Assembly (NCBI GenBank): GCA_964398365.1
Contig: CAYNMC010000037.1
Coordinates: 19,115-83,114 of the forward strand
Direction of reading: 5' to 3'
Origin: CAYNMC01 sp964398365
Lineage (GTDB): Bacteria; Patescibacteriota; Microgenomatia; UBA1400; CAYNMC01
Length of the DNA: 64,000 nt
Shown: piece by piece, positions 25,405 through 33,352 of the stretch
How the letters are laid out: each line of letters begins with the position of its first letter
How positions within the stretch are numbered: position 1 is the stretch's first letter
Translations under genes and position numbers: made by a program
The notes under the pieces: model-generated
Databases searched by the model: none
Seen by the model: only the letters and a program-made list of their open reading frames with translations
What the model was told of the DNA's origin: nothing

Positions 25405-25762
25405 TATTCTGATAATGCTTCAGGTAAACTAATTTTTCCGTTTCTTTTTCAAACATCACCGCCACCACATCAATTCTCGCTGAAGCTGGCAATTCAGGAT
25501 GAAGCAGTTGAAAATATTGACTGGTTCTAATAAGGCGGCGGATTTTGTAGGCGGTAATTGCTTCTTCCGGCTTGCCAAATTCTTCACCTATCCGGGTTTT
25601 GACCTCAACAAACACCAAAGTGTCACCGTCTTGAAAAATTAAATCAATTTCGCCAAATTGAGAACGGAAATTTTTAACCAGAAAACGGTAGCCTAACTTA
25701 AGCAGTTTTTGCTGCGCTAACTGTTCTCCCCTTCTTCCTAATTTCTGTTTCTGACTCAACAT
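25394..25762 (-). CDS. YraN/UPF0102-family nuclease-fold protein
   Basis: This 122-residue protein of the PD-(D/E)xK nuclease superfamily has RRGEQLAQQKLLKLGYRFL, FGEIDLIFQDGDTLVFVEVKTR (E-x-D...ExK catalytic pattern) and AITAYKIRRLIRTSQYFQ. The fold and motif are those of Holliday-junction-resolvase-like UPF0102 proteins; the cellular role is not established. Its ATG is 65 bp inside the end of rplS in another frame, and its end overlaps the convergent membrane-protein gene by 11 bp. Conserved residues begin within ten codons of this ATG, so the overlap looks real. Confidence 0.9.
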   Translation of the reverse strand: MLSQKQKLGRRGEQLAQQKLLKLGYRFLVKNFRSQFGEIDLIFQDGDTLVFVEVKTRIGEEFGKPEEAITAYKIRRLIRTSQYFQLLHPELPASARIDVVAVMFEKETEKLVYLKHYQNITL

Positions 25763-26093
25763 AGCTTTTTTCTTTAATTTTCAAAGCCCTCTTTCCTTCT
25801 CTTTTTCTTAGGTAATAAAGTTTAGCGCGCCTTACTTTGCCCTTTTTCTTGACGATAATCTTCACAATTGAAGGACAAAGAACTGGCCAAATTCTCTCCA
25901 CACCAATATTGCCAGCACCCAGTTTTCTTACCGTAAAACTTTTATTAGCTTCTTCTGCGCCTTTGATGGCAATTACCGTACCGTTGAAAATTTGGATTTT
26001 TTCCTTATCCCCCTCTTTAATTTTATAATGAACAGCGAGGATATCACCGACGTTAAATACGTAATCATTTAAGTTGAGCTTATTGGCCATCAT
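25698..26093 (-). CDS. rplS: 50S ribosomal protein L19
   Basis: L19 sits at the 30S-50S interface. The 131-residue protein has the L19 core: FNVGDILAVHYKIKEGDKEKIQIFNGTVIAIKG, then SFTVRKLGAGNIGVERIWPVLCPSI, then KKGKVRRAKLYYLRKREGKRALKI, each recognisable. The usual protein ends near 'LYYLRKxxGKAARIKE'. Here about 20 extra residues (YVESETEIRKKGRTVSAAKTA) extend past that point and are encoded in the region shared with yraN. It is the last-but-one gene of the pyrimidine run, 31 bp after pyrG. Confidence 0.95.
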   Translation of the reverse strand: MMANKLNLNDYVFNVGDILAVHYKIKEGDKEKIQIFNGTVIAIKGAEEANKSFTVRKLGAGNIGVERIWPVLCPSIVKIIVKKKGKVRRAKLYYLRKREGKRALKIKEKSYVESETEIRKKGRTVSAAKTA

Positions 26094-26124
26094 AAACGAA
26101 TCTTAACAAAAACAATCCCAGATT

Positions 26125-27777
26125 TCAAATTTTTCCGGCAGCTTTCAAAAATTCTACAAAAATAGGGTGAGGAGCAAACGGCTTAGACTGATATTCCGGA
26201 TGAAATTGTGTGCCTATAAAAAATGGATGTAACGTTTTGGGTAGTTCAATTGCTTCTACCAACTTGCCGTCGGGAGAAATACCAGAAAATCTCATGCCTT
26301 TACTTTCTAAAAGTTGACGATATTTCAGGTTAAATTCATAACGATGTCGGTGCCGCTCATAAATGATATCCCCAGAAAAGGGTTTTTTTGTCAACTGACT
26401 ATTTTTTTTATAAGTTTGCCAAAGAAAACTTTCCTTTTCAAGCCTGCAAGGCCAAACACCCAAGCGAATGGTACCCCCGTATTGTCTTTTAGCAAGATAA
26501 TTTTTTTGATCAGGCATAATATGAATTACCGGGTGCTTGGTTTTGGGATTAACTTCCGTCGAATTGGCATCTTTTAGACCGCAAACATGGCGGGCAAATT
26601 CGATAATCGCCATCTGCATGCCAAAACATAAACCAAGATAAGGAATCTTTCTTTCGCGACTAAACTGAACGGCTTTAATTTTTCCTTCGACCCCTCGCGA
26701 TCCCCAACCTTGAGGCACAATAATCCCGTCGGCTTCTTCTAAACCTTTAAAACCTTCCTTCTCACCCCTTTCACTGTCGTACCATAAAATTTGCACTTTT
26801 AAATTATTAAACCACGCTGCATGTTTAATCGCCTCAATAACAGAAATATAAGAATCTTCCAGTGAAAAATCGCCACTGGCATAATATTTCGCCACAATGG
26901 CAATTTTAATTACTCTTTTTATGTTTTTTACTTTATCAATTAATTTCTGCCAATCAGTTAAATTTGGTTTTTTTAAAGGTAATTGGAGTTTCTTAAAAAT
27001 TAACTGACTAAGTCCTTGTTTTTCCAAAATTAGAGGCGATTGATAGACATTATCTAAATCAGGACTAGAAATAATCGCTTGCGGTGGTAAGCCAGCCGCG
27101 AGGGCAATTTTTTTCTTGCGAATATTATCTACGGCTTTTTCGGAACGACAAATTATAAGATCCGGGCGAATACCAATACTGTTAAGCGACATAATTGATT
27201 GTTGTATAGGCTTAGTTTTCATTTCACCAATATGCCGCGGTATAGGTAAATAACCAAGATGAAGAAAACAAACGGCCGCAGGTTGCTGAGCGGAAAGCAT
27301 TCTCGCGGTTTCTAGAAAAACAATATTTTGATACTCGCCTACGGTACCGCCCAGTTCTACGACTAAAAAATCACAACTTTTAGCTACCTTTTTGAACCGT
27401 TGAAGAATCTCATCTGATAAAAAGGGGAAAGCTTCAACGCATTTACCATGGTAGGCCAAGCTTCTTTCTTTTCTGAGTACTTCCCAATAAATTTTACCGT
27501 TGGTAAGATAGTTATCTTCGGTGAGATTTTCTTCTAAAAATCTTTCATAATGACCAACATCTTGATCACATTCTTCTCCATCTTTGGTAACAAAAATCTC
27601 GCCATGTTCAAAGGGATTCATCGTTCCCGCGTCAATATTAAGATACATGTCACATTTAAGTGGGGCTACTCTAAAACCTGCTCTTTTCAAAATTAACGCC
27701 ACCGAGGCAGTCACAATACCCTTTCCTAAACCAGAAAGTACTCCGCCGGTTACAAAAATATATTTAGTTAAAGCCAT
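26125..27777 (-). CDS. pyrG: CTP synthase
   Basis: PyrG aminates UTP to CTP using glutamine. The 550-residue product has an N-terminal synthetase domain (YIFVTGGVLSGLGKGIV P-loop, MYLNIDAGTMNPFEHGEIFVTKDG in two parts, SRYIT-equivalent regions) and a C-terminal class I glutamine amidotransferase domain with GLCFGMQMAI (catalytic Cys) and FHPEYQS (His/Glu). The usual GICLGMQ is GLCFGMQ here. Length is normal. Its start overlaps the prs stop by 10 bp. It closes the pyrimidine operon by making the last product of the pathway. Confidence 0.96.
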   Translation of the reverse strand: MALTKYIFVTGGVLSGLGKGIVTASVALILKRAGFRVAPLKCDMYLNIDAGTMNPFEHGEIFVTKDGEECDQDVGHYERFLEENLTEDNYLTNGKIYWEVLRKERSLAYHGKCVEAFPFLSDEILQRFKKVAKSCDFLVVELGGTVGEYQNIVFLETARMLSAQQPAAVCFLHLGYLPIPRHIGEMKTKPIQQSIMSLNSIGIRPDLIICRSEKAVDNIRKKKIALAAGLPPQAIISSPDLDNVYQSPLILEKQGLSQLIFKKLQLPLKKPNLTDWQKLIDKVKNIKRVIKIAIVAKYYASGDFSLEDSYISVIEAIKHAAWFNNLKVQILWYDSERGEKEGFKGLEEADGIIVPQGWGSRGVEGKIKAVQFSRERKIPYLGLCFGMQMAIIEFARHVCGLKDANSTEVNPKTKHPVIHIMPDQKNYLAKRQYGGTIRLGVWPCRLEKESFLWQTYKKNSQLTKKPFSGDIIYERHRHRYEFNLKYRQLLESKGMRFSGISPDGKLVEAIELPKTLHPFFIGTQFHPEYQSKPFAPHPIFVEFLKAAGKI

Positions 27778-28664
27778 TTTTTTATCCCTTCAACGAAGAT
27801 TGGCGCTAAAGATAAAACGGTAAGCTTTTTTTCTGATTTTTGCTGCGGTGCAATACTATCAGTAACGATTACTTTATCAACCGAACTTTTGCTTAAAGCC
27901 GTAATCGCTTCTTTAAGATAAAGATGATGGGTAGCAAAAAAATAAACCGCTCTCGCGCCTTCCGCTTTAAGCGTCCGGGCGACGCTCACGACTGTCCGGC
28001 CGGTATTAATAAGATCGTCAAAAATCAAACAGGTTTTACCTTTAACTGGGGAAGAAATGCCATGAATAGTTAATTCGCCGGTGGCCCGATCCCGTTCTTT
28101 ATCAATCGCTATCTGCTCAAGCTTTAAATCTTGAGCAAAAAGACGCGAACGTTTCATCGCACCAAAATCAGGACTGACAACCACGGCATTATTTTTGATT
28201 TCTTTTTTAATATAATCAACAAAAAGTTGGCGGGCTGAATAATGCATCACCGGTATTTCAAAAAACCCGGCAACACTATCATTGTGTAAATCCACGGTGA
28301 AAATACGCGCCACGCCGCTGGCAGAAATCATTCGGCTAATAACTTTGGCGGCAATTGGTTCACCAGTGCGAAAAACTTTATCTTGCAAAGAGTAAGCCAG
28401 CCACGGTATAATGGCAAAGATTTTAGCGGCGCCAGCCCGTACCAAACCGTCAATGATCAGTAGTAATTCAATAATCATGCTGTTGGGAAAAGGTGAAAAA
28501 CTTTGCACCACGACGCAATCCTGACCATTAACATCTTCTTTAATCCAAACACGAGCTTCACCATTGGGAAATTTAGAGAGTTCTAAATTGCCCATTTTTA
28601 TCTTTAATATTTTGGCAATTTTTTTGGCTAAAGGTTGATTTGACGAACCACTAAAAATTTTCAT
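27768..28664 (-). CDS. prs: Ribose-phosphate pyrophosphokinase (PRPP synthase)
   Basis: Prs makes PRPP from ribose-5-P and ATP; PRPP is the co-substrate of PyrE. The 298-residue protein has KFPNGEARVWI, PWLAYSLQDKVFRTGEPIAAKV, the DLHNDSVAGFFEIPV region, SPDFGAMKRSR and the PRPP loop FDDLINTGRT. 'PWLAYSLQDKxFRTGEPI' is closer to archaeal-type (non-allosteric, class III-like) enzymes than to the usual bacterial 'YARQDRK'. It follows pyrE with no gap and overlaps pyrG. Its position in the operon indicates that PRPP supply is co-regulated with UMP synthesis. Confidence 0.94.
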   Translation of the reverse strand: MKIFSGSSNQPLAKKIAKILKIKMGNLELSKFPNGEARVWIKEDVNGQDCVVVQSFSPFPNSMIIELLLIIDGLVRAGAAKIFAIIPWLAYSLQDKVFRTGEPIAAKVISRMISASGVARIFTVDLHNDSVAGFFEIPVMHYSARQLFVDYIKKEIKNNAVVVSPDFGAMKRSRLFAQDLKLEQIAIDKERDRATGELTIHGISSPVKGKTCLIFDDLINTGRTVVSVARTLKAEGARAVYFFATHHLYLKEAITALSKSSVDKVIVTDSIAPQQKSEKKLTVLSLAPIFVEGIKKWL

Positions 28665-29270
28665 TTAAACCCTTGTTTTCTTCAGAAATTCTAAGACCTC
28701 TTGATATTTTTTAAAACTGATTTTCCCTTTTTTCCACAAAATCTCTAAGACTTTGGTGAGGTAAAAAACCGCATGTACTTGATAACCTTTGGCTGCTAAT
28801 TTTTCAGCACCACCTTGTTCTCTATCAATTAAAATTACCACATCTTTCACTTTTAATCCCGAAGCCACCAATGGCTTAATTACCATTAGTTTACTCTCAC
28901 CTGTAGTAATAATATCATCAATGACAACCACTTGTTCACCCTTTTTATATTCCCCTTGAACCAATTTGCTCACACCATAGCCTTGAGCTTCTTTACGCGT
29001 ATAAACGAGAGGCTGCTGGTAAATTACACTGATGACACTGGCAATAGGTAAAGCAGCATAAGGGACCGCCGCTAGACGGTCAAAGCTTAATTTTTTGATG
29101 AGTGTCCAATAAGCCGCAGCACATTTCCTCATTAAAGAAGGATAAGAAACCAATTTTCTAAGATCAATATAAATAGGGGAAATAATACCTGATTTGAGTT
29201 TAAAAGAACCAAGCTCAATACATTTATTTTTAAAAAGAGCTAAAAGTAGTTTTTCTGATTTTGAACCCAT
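28665..29270 (-). CDS. pyrE: Orotate phosphoribosyltransferase
   Basis: PyrE joins orotate and PRPP to OMP. The 201-residue product has the type I PRT signature VVVIDDIITTGES, the flexible-loop lysine region VYTRKEAQGYGVSKLVQGE, and the N-terminal segment FKLKSGIISPIYIDLRKLVSYP typical of PyrE. It lies directly between pyrF (9 bp upstream) and prs (0 bp downstream). Confidence 0.95.
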   Translation of the reverse strand: MGSKSEKLLLALFKNKCIELGSFKLKSGIISPIYIDLRKLVSYPSLMRKCAAAYWTLIKKLSFDRLAAVPYAALPIASVISVIYQQPLVYTRKEAQGYGVSKLVQGEYKKGEQVVVIDDIITTGESKLMVIKPLVASGLKVKDVVILIDREQGGAEKLAAKGYQVHAVFYLTKVLEILWKKGKISFKKYQEVLEFLKKTRV

Positions 29271-29279
29271 CTCTTTTTC

Positions 29280-30113
29280 TTAACAATATTTATTAATTAA
29301 ATTTTTTAGGGCTTGAGTTTTTTCTCTCGCTTGCTGAGCAAAATCTTTGGCACTTGAAGCAAAAATAATGCTGCGGCTAGCATTTATAATCATTCCTCTT
29401 CCATTACTATCTTTTCCTGCTTTAACGGTGATGGCTACTTCACCTCCTTGGGCACCAATACCGGGAATCAAGAGCGGCATCTGGCCGGCAATTTTTCTAA
29501 CCGCTGCCAATTCTTTGGGGTAAGTAGCACCCACAACCAAGGCACAATTTTTATTTTTATCCCAATATTTGACCACACGATGGGCAACAATCTTATAGAG
29601 AGGAAGCCGACCAAACTCCTGGTCGTTCACGATTAAATCCTGAAATTCAGCCGCCCCGGGATTAGAAGTTCGGCATAAAACGATAACCCCTTTATCTTTT
29701 CTGGTCAAAAAGGGCCTTAACGCCTCCTCTCCTAGATAAGGATGAACCGTAAGGGCATCAAATTTAAAATAATCAAAAATGGCCTTAACATAACCCAGGT
29801 TGGTATTATCAATATCTGCCCTTTTGGCATCAGCAATAATCAGGATCGAGGGATCTTTTTTCTTAATATAAATCACGGTTTTCCTTAAAACCTCCATACC
29901 TTTGGGACCTTCCGCTTCATAAAAAGCAAGGTTTGGCTTATAAGCGCAGACCAAATCATAAGTAGCCTCAACAATTGCCTGATTAAAAGCAAAAATCGGT
30001 TCAGCTTTTTTTAAAAGGTGTTTAGGTAGCTTGCTTATATCACTGTCTAAACCCACACAAACGCAGGAATGCTTTTTGGTAATGATCTCGTCTACTTTTT
30101 TTTGAAAATTCAT
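29280..30113 (-). CDS. pyrF: Orotidine-5'-phosphate decarboxylase (group 2, canonical copy)
   Basis: PyrF decarboxylates OMP to UMP. The 277-residue protein fits the longer group-2 (TIGR02127-like) class: CVGLDSDISKLP, AYKPNLAFYE (Lys59), the catalytic ADAKRADIDNT (Asp95, Lys97, Asp100), HPYLGEEALRPF, PGIGAQGG and the phosphate-gripper Arg in NASRSIIFAS. All four catalytic Lys/Asp residues are present, unlike the paralog at 34301. It overlaps the PHI-like gene by ATGA. Confidence 0.94.
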   Translation of the reverse strand: MNFQKKVDEIITKKHSCVCVGLDSDISKLPKHLLKKAEPIFAFNQAIVEATYDLVCAYKPNLAFYEAEGPKGMEVLRKTVIYIKKKDPSILIIADAKRADIDNTNLGYVKAIFDYFKFDALTVHPYLGEEALRPFLTRKDKGVIVLCRTSNPGAAEFQDLIVNDQEFGRLPLYKIVAHRVVKYWDKNKNCALVVGATYPKELAAVRKIAGQMPLLIPGIGAQGGEVAITVKAGKDSNGRGMIINASRSIIFASSAKDFAQQAREKTQALKNLINKYC

Positions 30114-30637
30114 GTTTTATTTTCGTTAATTTTACTCACTGCCAATTCCAAGAAAATTAGAGTGCAAAGTTCAAAGAGAGATTTAGTTGGGGATCTTTCC
30201 GGCACACCAATAAGTTCTCTCAATTGATACTGGTTACCCAGTCGCCTAGGAATTTTTGCCGGAATTAAAACTAAAAGGTGAGAAATTTTAGCCAAGGGGG
30301 AATCAGCGGTGCCGCTAAGGCTCAAAATTCTCGCTCCCAAAACTCTCGCAATTTTTACGGCGCTTAAAACGTCGCCAGTTTCTCCAGAACCAGAGATGGC
30401 TATGAGTAAATCATTGGCGTTAATTTTTGGCGTAATTGTCTCGCCGATAACAAAAGTTGTTTTTGACAATCTCACTAAACGCATGGCCAAATATTTAGCT
30501 ACTAAACCGGACCTGCCAGCACCCACTACATAAATACGTTTAGCTTTTTTAATTTCGTTGATAAAAAGCTCAAGATCCCTTTCGCGGATATTCACCAAAA
30601 CTCTTTTGAGTTCCTTTAAAATTTCTCTAAATAACAT
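30110..30637 (-). CDS. SIS-domain protein, 6-phospho-3-hexuloisomerase-like (C-terminally short)
   Basis: This 175-residue SIS-fold protein most resembles 6-phospho-3-hexuloisomerase (PHI/HxlB). It shows VVGAGRSGLVAKYLAMRLVRLSKTTFVIGETITP, ISGSGETGDVLSAVKIA, ADSPLAK and SLFELCTLIFLELAV, each in its expected position. Known PHIs continue about 12 more residues to a conserved '..HANLE' end, which carries a His thought to be catalytic; this copy stops before it. PHI with 3-hexulose-6-P synthase supplies pentose phosphate in organisms lacking the oxidative pentose pathway. Its location between pyrK and pyrF, three genes from prs, would suit that role. Assignment to PHI is good; activity is uncertain. 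Confidence 0.75.
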   Translation of the reverse strand: MLFREILKELKRVLVNIRERDLELFINEIKKAKRIYVVGAGRSGLVAKYLAMRLVRLSKTTFVIGETITPKINANDLLIAISGSGETGDVLSAVKIARVLGARILSLSGTADSPLAKISHLLVLIPAKIPRRLGNQYQLRELIGVPERSPTKSLFELCTLIFLELAVSKINENKT

Positions 30638-30643
30638 CTTTAA

Positions 30644-31372
30644 TTAAGCTGGCCAGTAGTCAAAAACCGGCCCATCTTTACAAATCCGCTGACCGCCACG
30701 ACTACAAGAACCACATACACCGAAACCGCATTTTATCAGTGCCTCTAAGCTCAATTGATATTTTATTTTAAACTTATCGCATAATTGAGCGATTTTTGCA
30801 AGCATCATTTCTGAACCACAACTGTAAACGCAACTGACTTTATTTTTGGCTAGTATGTCGGCTAATAAATCGGTGATAAAACCTTTAAACCCCAAAGAAC
30901 CATCATCAGTACTTACTTTTATTTTTAAACCTAAAGCCTTAAACTTTCGCCTAAAAAGTAATTCTTTTTTCGTCTTAGCACCGAGAAGCACCCTTGAAGC
31001 CTTTTTACCCTTAAGTTTTTTGGCTAAAAAATATAAAGGCACCGCCCCGCAACCTCCAGCCACGAGTATTTTTTTACCTTTTACTTCCTGAAAAACTCCG
31101 TCACCAAAGGGACCTCGATACCAAATTTTATCACCCGGCTTAAGTTTTTGATTGATCGTCCTTGTAAACTTGCCCACTTCCCGAACCGTAAAGGTTAAAG
31201 GATTATTATCAGTTAAAGAAAAAGGTTTTTCCGCTACGCCTGGCAACCACACCATGATAAACTGACCGGGTAAGGCTTCAATTTTTTGTTTAGTAATAAA
31301 GGTTTTGGTTTCAAAATTTTCTTGAATAACCCGTTTAACTACAACTGCTTTTGGTAAACTTATCTTGTTCAT
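30644..31372 (-). CDS. pyrK: Dihydroorotate dehydrogenase electron-transfer subunit
   Basis: PyrK carries FAD and a [2Fe-2S] cluster and passes electrons from PyrD to NAD+. The 242-residue protein has an FAD-binding barrel (PGQFIMVWLPGVAEKPFSL), the nucleotide domain (GPFGDGVF, LVAGGCGAVPLYFLAK, YSCGSEMMLAKIA) and a C-terminal cluster motif with Cys215, Cys220, Cys223 and Cys231 (KCGFGVCGSC...ICKDGPVF). All four ligands are present. It overlaps pyrD by 38 bp, an unusually long overlap suggesting tight stoichiometric coupling of the class 1B heterotetramer. Confidence 0.93.
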   Translation of the reverse strand: MNKISLPKAVVVKRVIQENFETKTFITKQKIEALPGQFIMVWLPGVAEKPFSLTDNNPLTFTVREVGKFTRTINQKLKPGDKIWYRGPFGDGVFQEVKGKKILVAGGCGAVPLYFLAKKLKGKKASRVLLGAKTKKELLFRRKFKALGLKIKVSTDDGSLGFKGFITDLLADILAKNKVSCVYSCGSEMMLAKIAQLCDKFKIKYQLSLEALIKCGFGVCGSCSRGGQRICKDGPVFDYWPA

Positions 31373-32297
31373 AGGCTAACCCCCTAAATTCTTTTAAAGA
31401 TTGATATTGATGTTCTGCCATAAATTTTTTTATTTCCCCAGTTAAGTGAGTAAAAACTTCTATTCCTCTTAAATAAACGGCTGAACCTACACCAACAGCT
31501 GTTGCGCCGGCCATAATCATCTCGACAGCATTTTCTCCATAAGTAACACCGCCTATACCGATGATGGGAATTTTAACTACTCGGGCAATTTCGTAAACAC
31601 AACGGACAGCCACCGGTTTAATCGCCGGACCAGAGATCCCGCCTACTTTATTACTCAAAATCGGCTTGGCAGCTTCAAGATCAATGATCATCCCCGGTCC
31701 AACCGTATTAATTGCCGAGATGGCATCGGCACCAGCCTTCTCAACCTCCAAGGCAACCTGATTAAGGTGAGGTGTCATATGGGTCAATTTGGCAATGATC
31801 GGAATTTTTTTGACTCTTTTTTTGACCTCCAAAACTGCCATGGCCGCCAAAAGAGGATCGATACCAAAGGGTTTACCAAACTCATCATCATTATTGGGAC
31901 AAGAAAGGTTTAACTCAATAAAGTCTGGTTTTGCCTGGCTGATTTGTTCAGCAGTTTTACCGATATCCTCGATCGTGGGGCCAAAGATACTGGCAATAAT
32001 AAGCACTTGTGAGTCTTTTAATAACTTTTTCAACTTGATGATTTTTGCGGCTTCTTTTTTCACCCCCTCGTTGGTTAAACCGACGGCATTAATCAACCCC
32101 TTTTCCCAAGCCAAAACCGTGGGATTTTCATGACCTTGACGGGCTTCAAGAGAACAAGACTTAGTCGTCACTGCCCCCAATCCTGTTTTGGCTACCCTTG
32201 CCAACAATTCTGGCTCAGTACCTAAAATACCTGAAGCTAAGATTAAAGGGTTTTTTAATTTTTTACCGCAAAGGTTAACGGAAAGATCCAACTTCAT
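31335..32297 (-). CDS. pyrD: Dihydroorotate dehydrogenase, class 1B catalytic subunit
   Basis: PyrD oxidises dihydroorotate to orotate with FMN. The 320-residue TIM barrel shows LILASGILGTEPELLARV, ELNLSCPNND with the class 1 catalytic Cys, PIIAKLTHM (FMN Lys), AINTVGPGMIIDL and GIGGVTYGENAVEMIMAGATAVGVGSA in segments. The cysteine base and the adjacent pyrK mark it as cytosolic class 1B. It overlaps pyrC by 4 bp (ATGA) and pyrK by 38 bp. Confidence 0.95.
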   Translation of the reverse strand: MKLDLSVNLCGKKLKNPLILASGILGTEPELLARVAKTGLGAVTTKSCSLEARQGHENPTVLAWEKGLINAVGLTNEGVKKEAAKIIKLKKLLKDSQVLIIASIFGPTIEDIGKTAEQISQAKPDFIELNLSCPNNDDEFGKPFGIDPLLAAMAVLEVKKRVKKIPIIAKLTHMTPHLNQVALEVEKAGADAISAINTVGPGMIIDLEAAKPILSNKVGGISGPAIKPVAVRCVYEIARVVKIPIIGIGGVTYGENAVEMIMAGATAVGVGSAVYLRGIEVFTHLTGEIKKFMAEHQYQSLKEFRGLAYEQDKFTKSSCS

Positions 32298-33352
32298 AAT
32301 AATTTTCCTGAACCTTTTTTGGCCAAAATTTGACCATTTTCAAAAACTTTTTTACCTCTTATAAAAACGCTGATTAATTTACCCTTCATTAACCAACCAG
32401 CAAAAGGTGACCAACCACATTTAGTTTTTAATGCTTTAATTTTTAGTCGCCAACTTCTTGTCAAATCTACTTCTATCCAAGAATTTTTATCAATTTTAAT
32501 ACCAAAAAGTTCTGCGGGTTTATAACACATCAGTTCTTTTAATCTTTTTAGGCTTAATTTTTTCTTATTTACCGCTGTCAACATTAAAGGTAAAGCTGTT
32601 TCCAAACCAGGTATACCATTGGGTGGTTCTTTTGATTTTTTCTCCTCCACGGTATGCGGTGCATGATCGGTTGCCAAGATATCAATCGTACCGTCATTCA
32701 CTGCCTGCCAAAGTGCTTGCTGATCTTTTTTGGTGGCTAGTGGTGGCCGCATCTTAGCAAAATTCCCTAAAGATTTTTCGTCTTTATTAGTCAAAAAGAG
32801 ATAATGAGGTGCGGTTTCGCAGGTAATTCTTACTCCTCTTTTTCGTGCCTGTTTTACTAACTCAAGCTCACTTGCTTGATTAAGATGACAAACATGAAGC
32901 CATTTTTGATAAAGCCAAGCAAAAGTAATTGCCTTGGCCAAGGTTGAGTCTTCAGCATGAACCATGATCGGTTTCTCTTTAGGCCAAAAACGAAAATGAT
33001 TTCTCAGTACCTCTAAGTTTTCGATTAATAAAGGACCTGTCGTCTGGTTCATAAAAATCTTTAAACCATAAGTTTTTTTTGAGGCCTTTTTGTGACTACC
33101 CCAATTATTTTGGTCGGCCCCAAAATGAAAGCCGACATCACAGACAATTTTTTTGGCGGCTAATCGCCTTTTTTCAGCCAATGCAGTCAAGGAAGTCGTC
33201 GGTTGAGAATTGTTGGGCATATCGATCACCTTCACATAACCGCCGGCCAAAGCCGCGCTGGTGCCGCTGTAAAAATCTTCTTTATAAATGGCTCCCGGTT
33301 CTCTTAGATGCACATGACAATCAATTAAACCGGGCAAACGCAAAAGCTTCAT
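32294..33352 (-). CDS. pyrC: Dihydroorotase, CAD-like short form
   Basis: PyrC closes carbamoyl-aspartate to dihydroorotate with a binuclear zinc centre. Visible residues are LIDCHVHLREPG (HxH), the carbamylated-lysine segment YGLKIFMN, MVHAEDS and CHLNQASELEL (metal His), CETAPHYLFL, and ATDHAPHTVEEK (Asp). The 352-residue length and segments such as LPGLIDCHVHLREPG, GLETALPLMLTAVN and WSPFAGWLMKG resemble the dihydroorotase domain of eukaryotic CAD more than typical bacterial type I (about 420). It overlaps pyrB by 4 bp and pyrD by 4 bp. Confidence 0.92.
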   Translation of the reverse strand: MKLLRLPGLIDCHVHLREPGAIYKEDFYSGTSAALAGGYVKVIDMPNNSQPTTSLTALAEKRRLAAKKIVCDVGFHFGADQNNWGSHKKASKKTYGLKIFMNQTTGPLLIENLEVLRNHFRFWPKEKPIMVHAEDSTLAKAITFAWLYQKWLHVCHLNQASELELVKQARKRGVRITCETAPHYLFLTNKDEKSLGNFAKMRPPLATKKDQQALWQAVNDGTIDILATDHAPHTVEEKKSKEPPNGIPGLETALPLMLTAVNKKKLSLKRLKELMCYKPAELFGIKIDKNSWIEVDLTRSWRLKIKALKTKCGWSPFAGWLMKGKLISVFIRGKKVFENGQILAKKGSGKLL

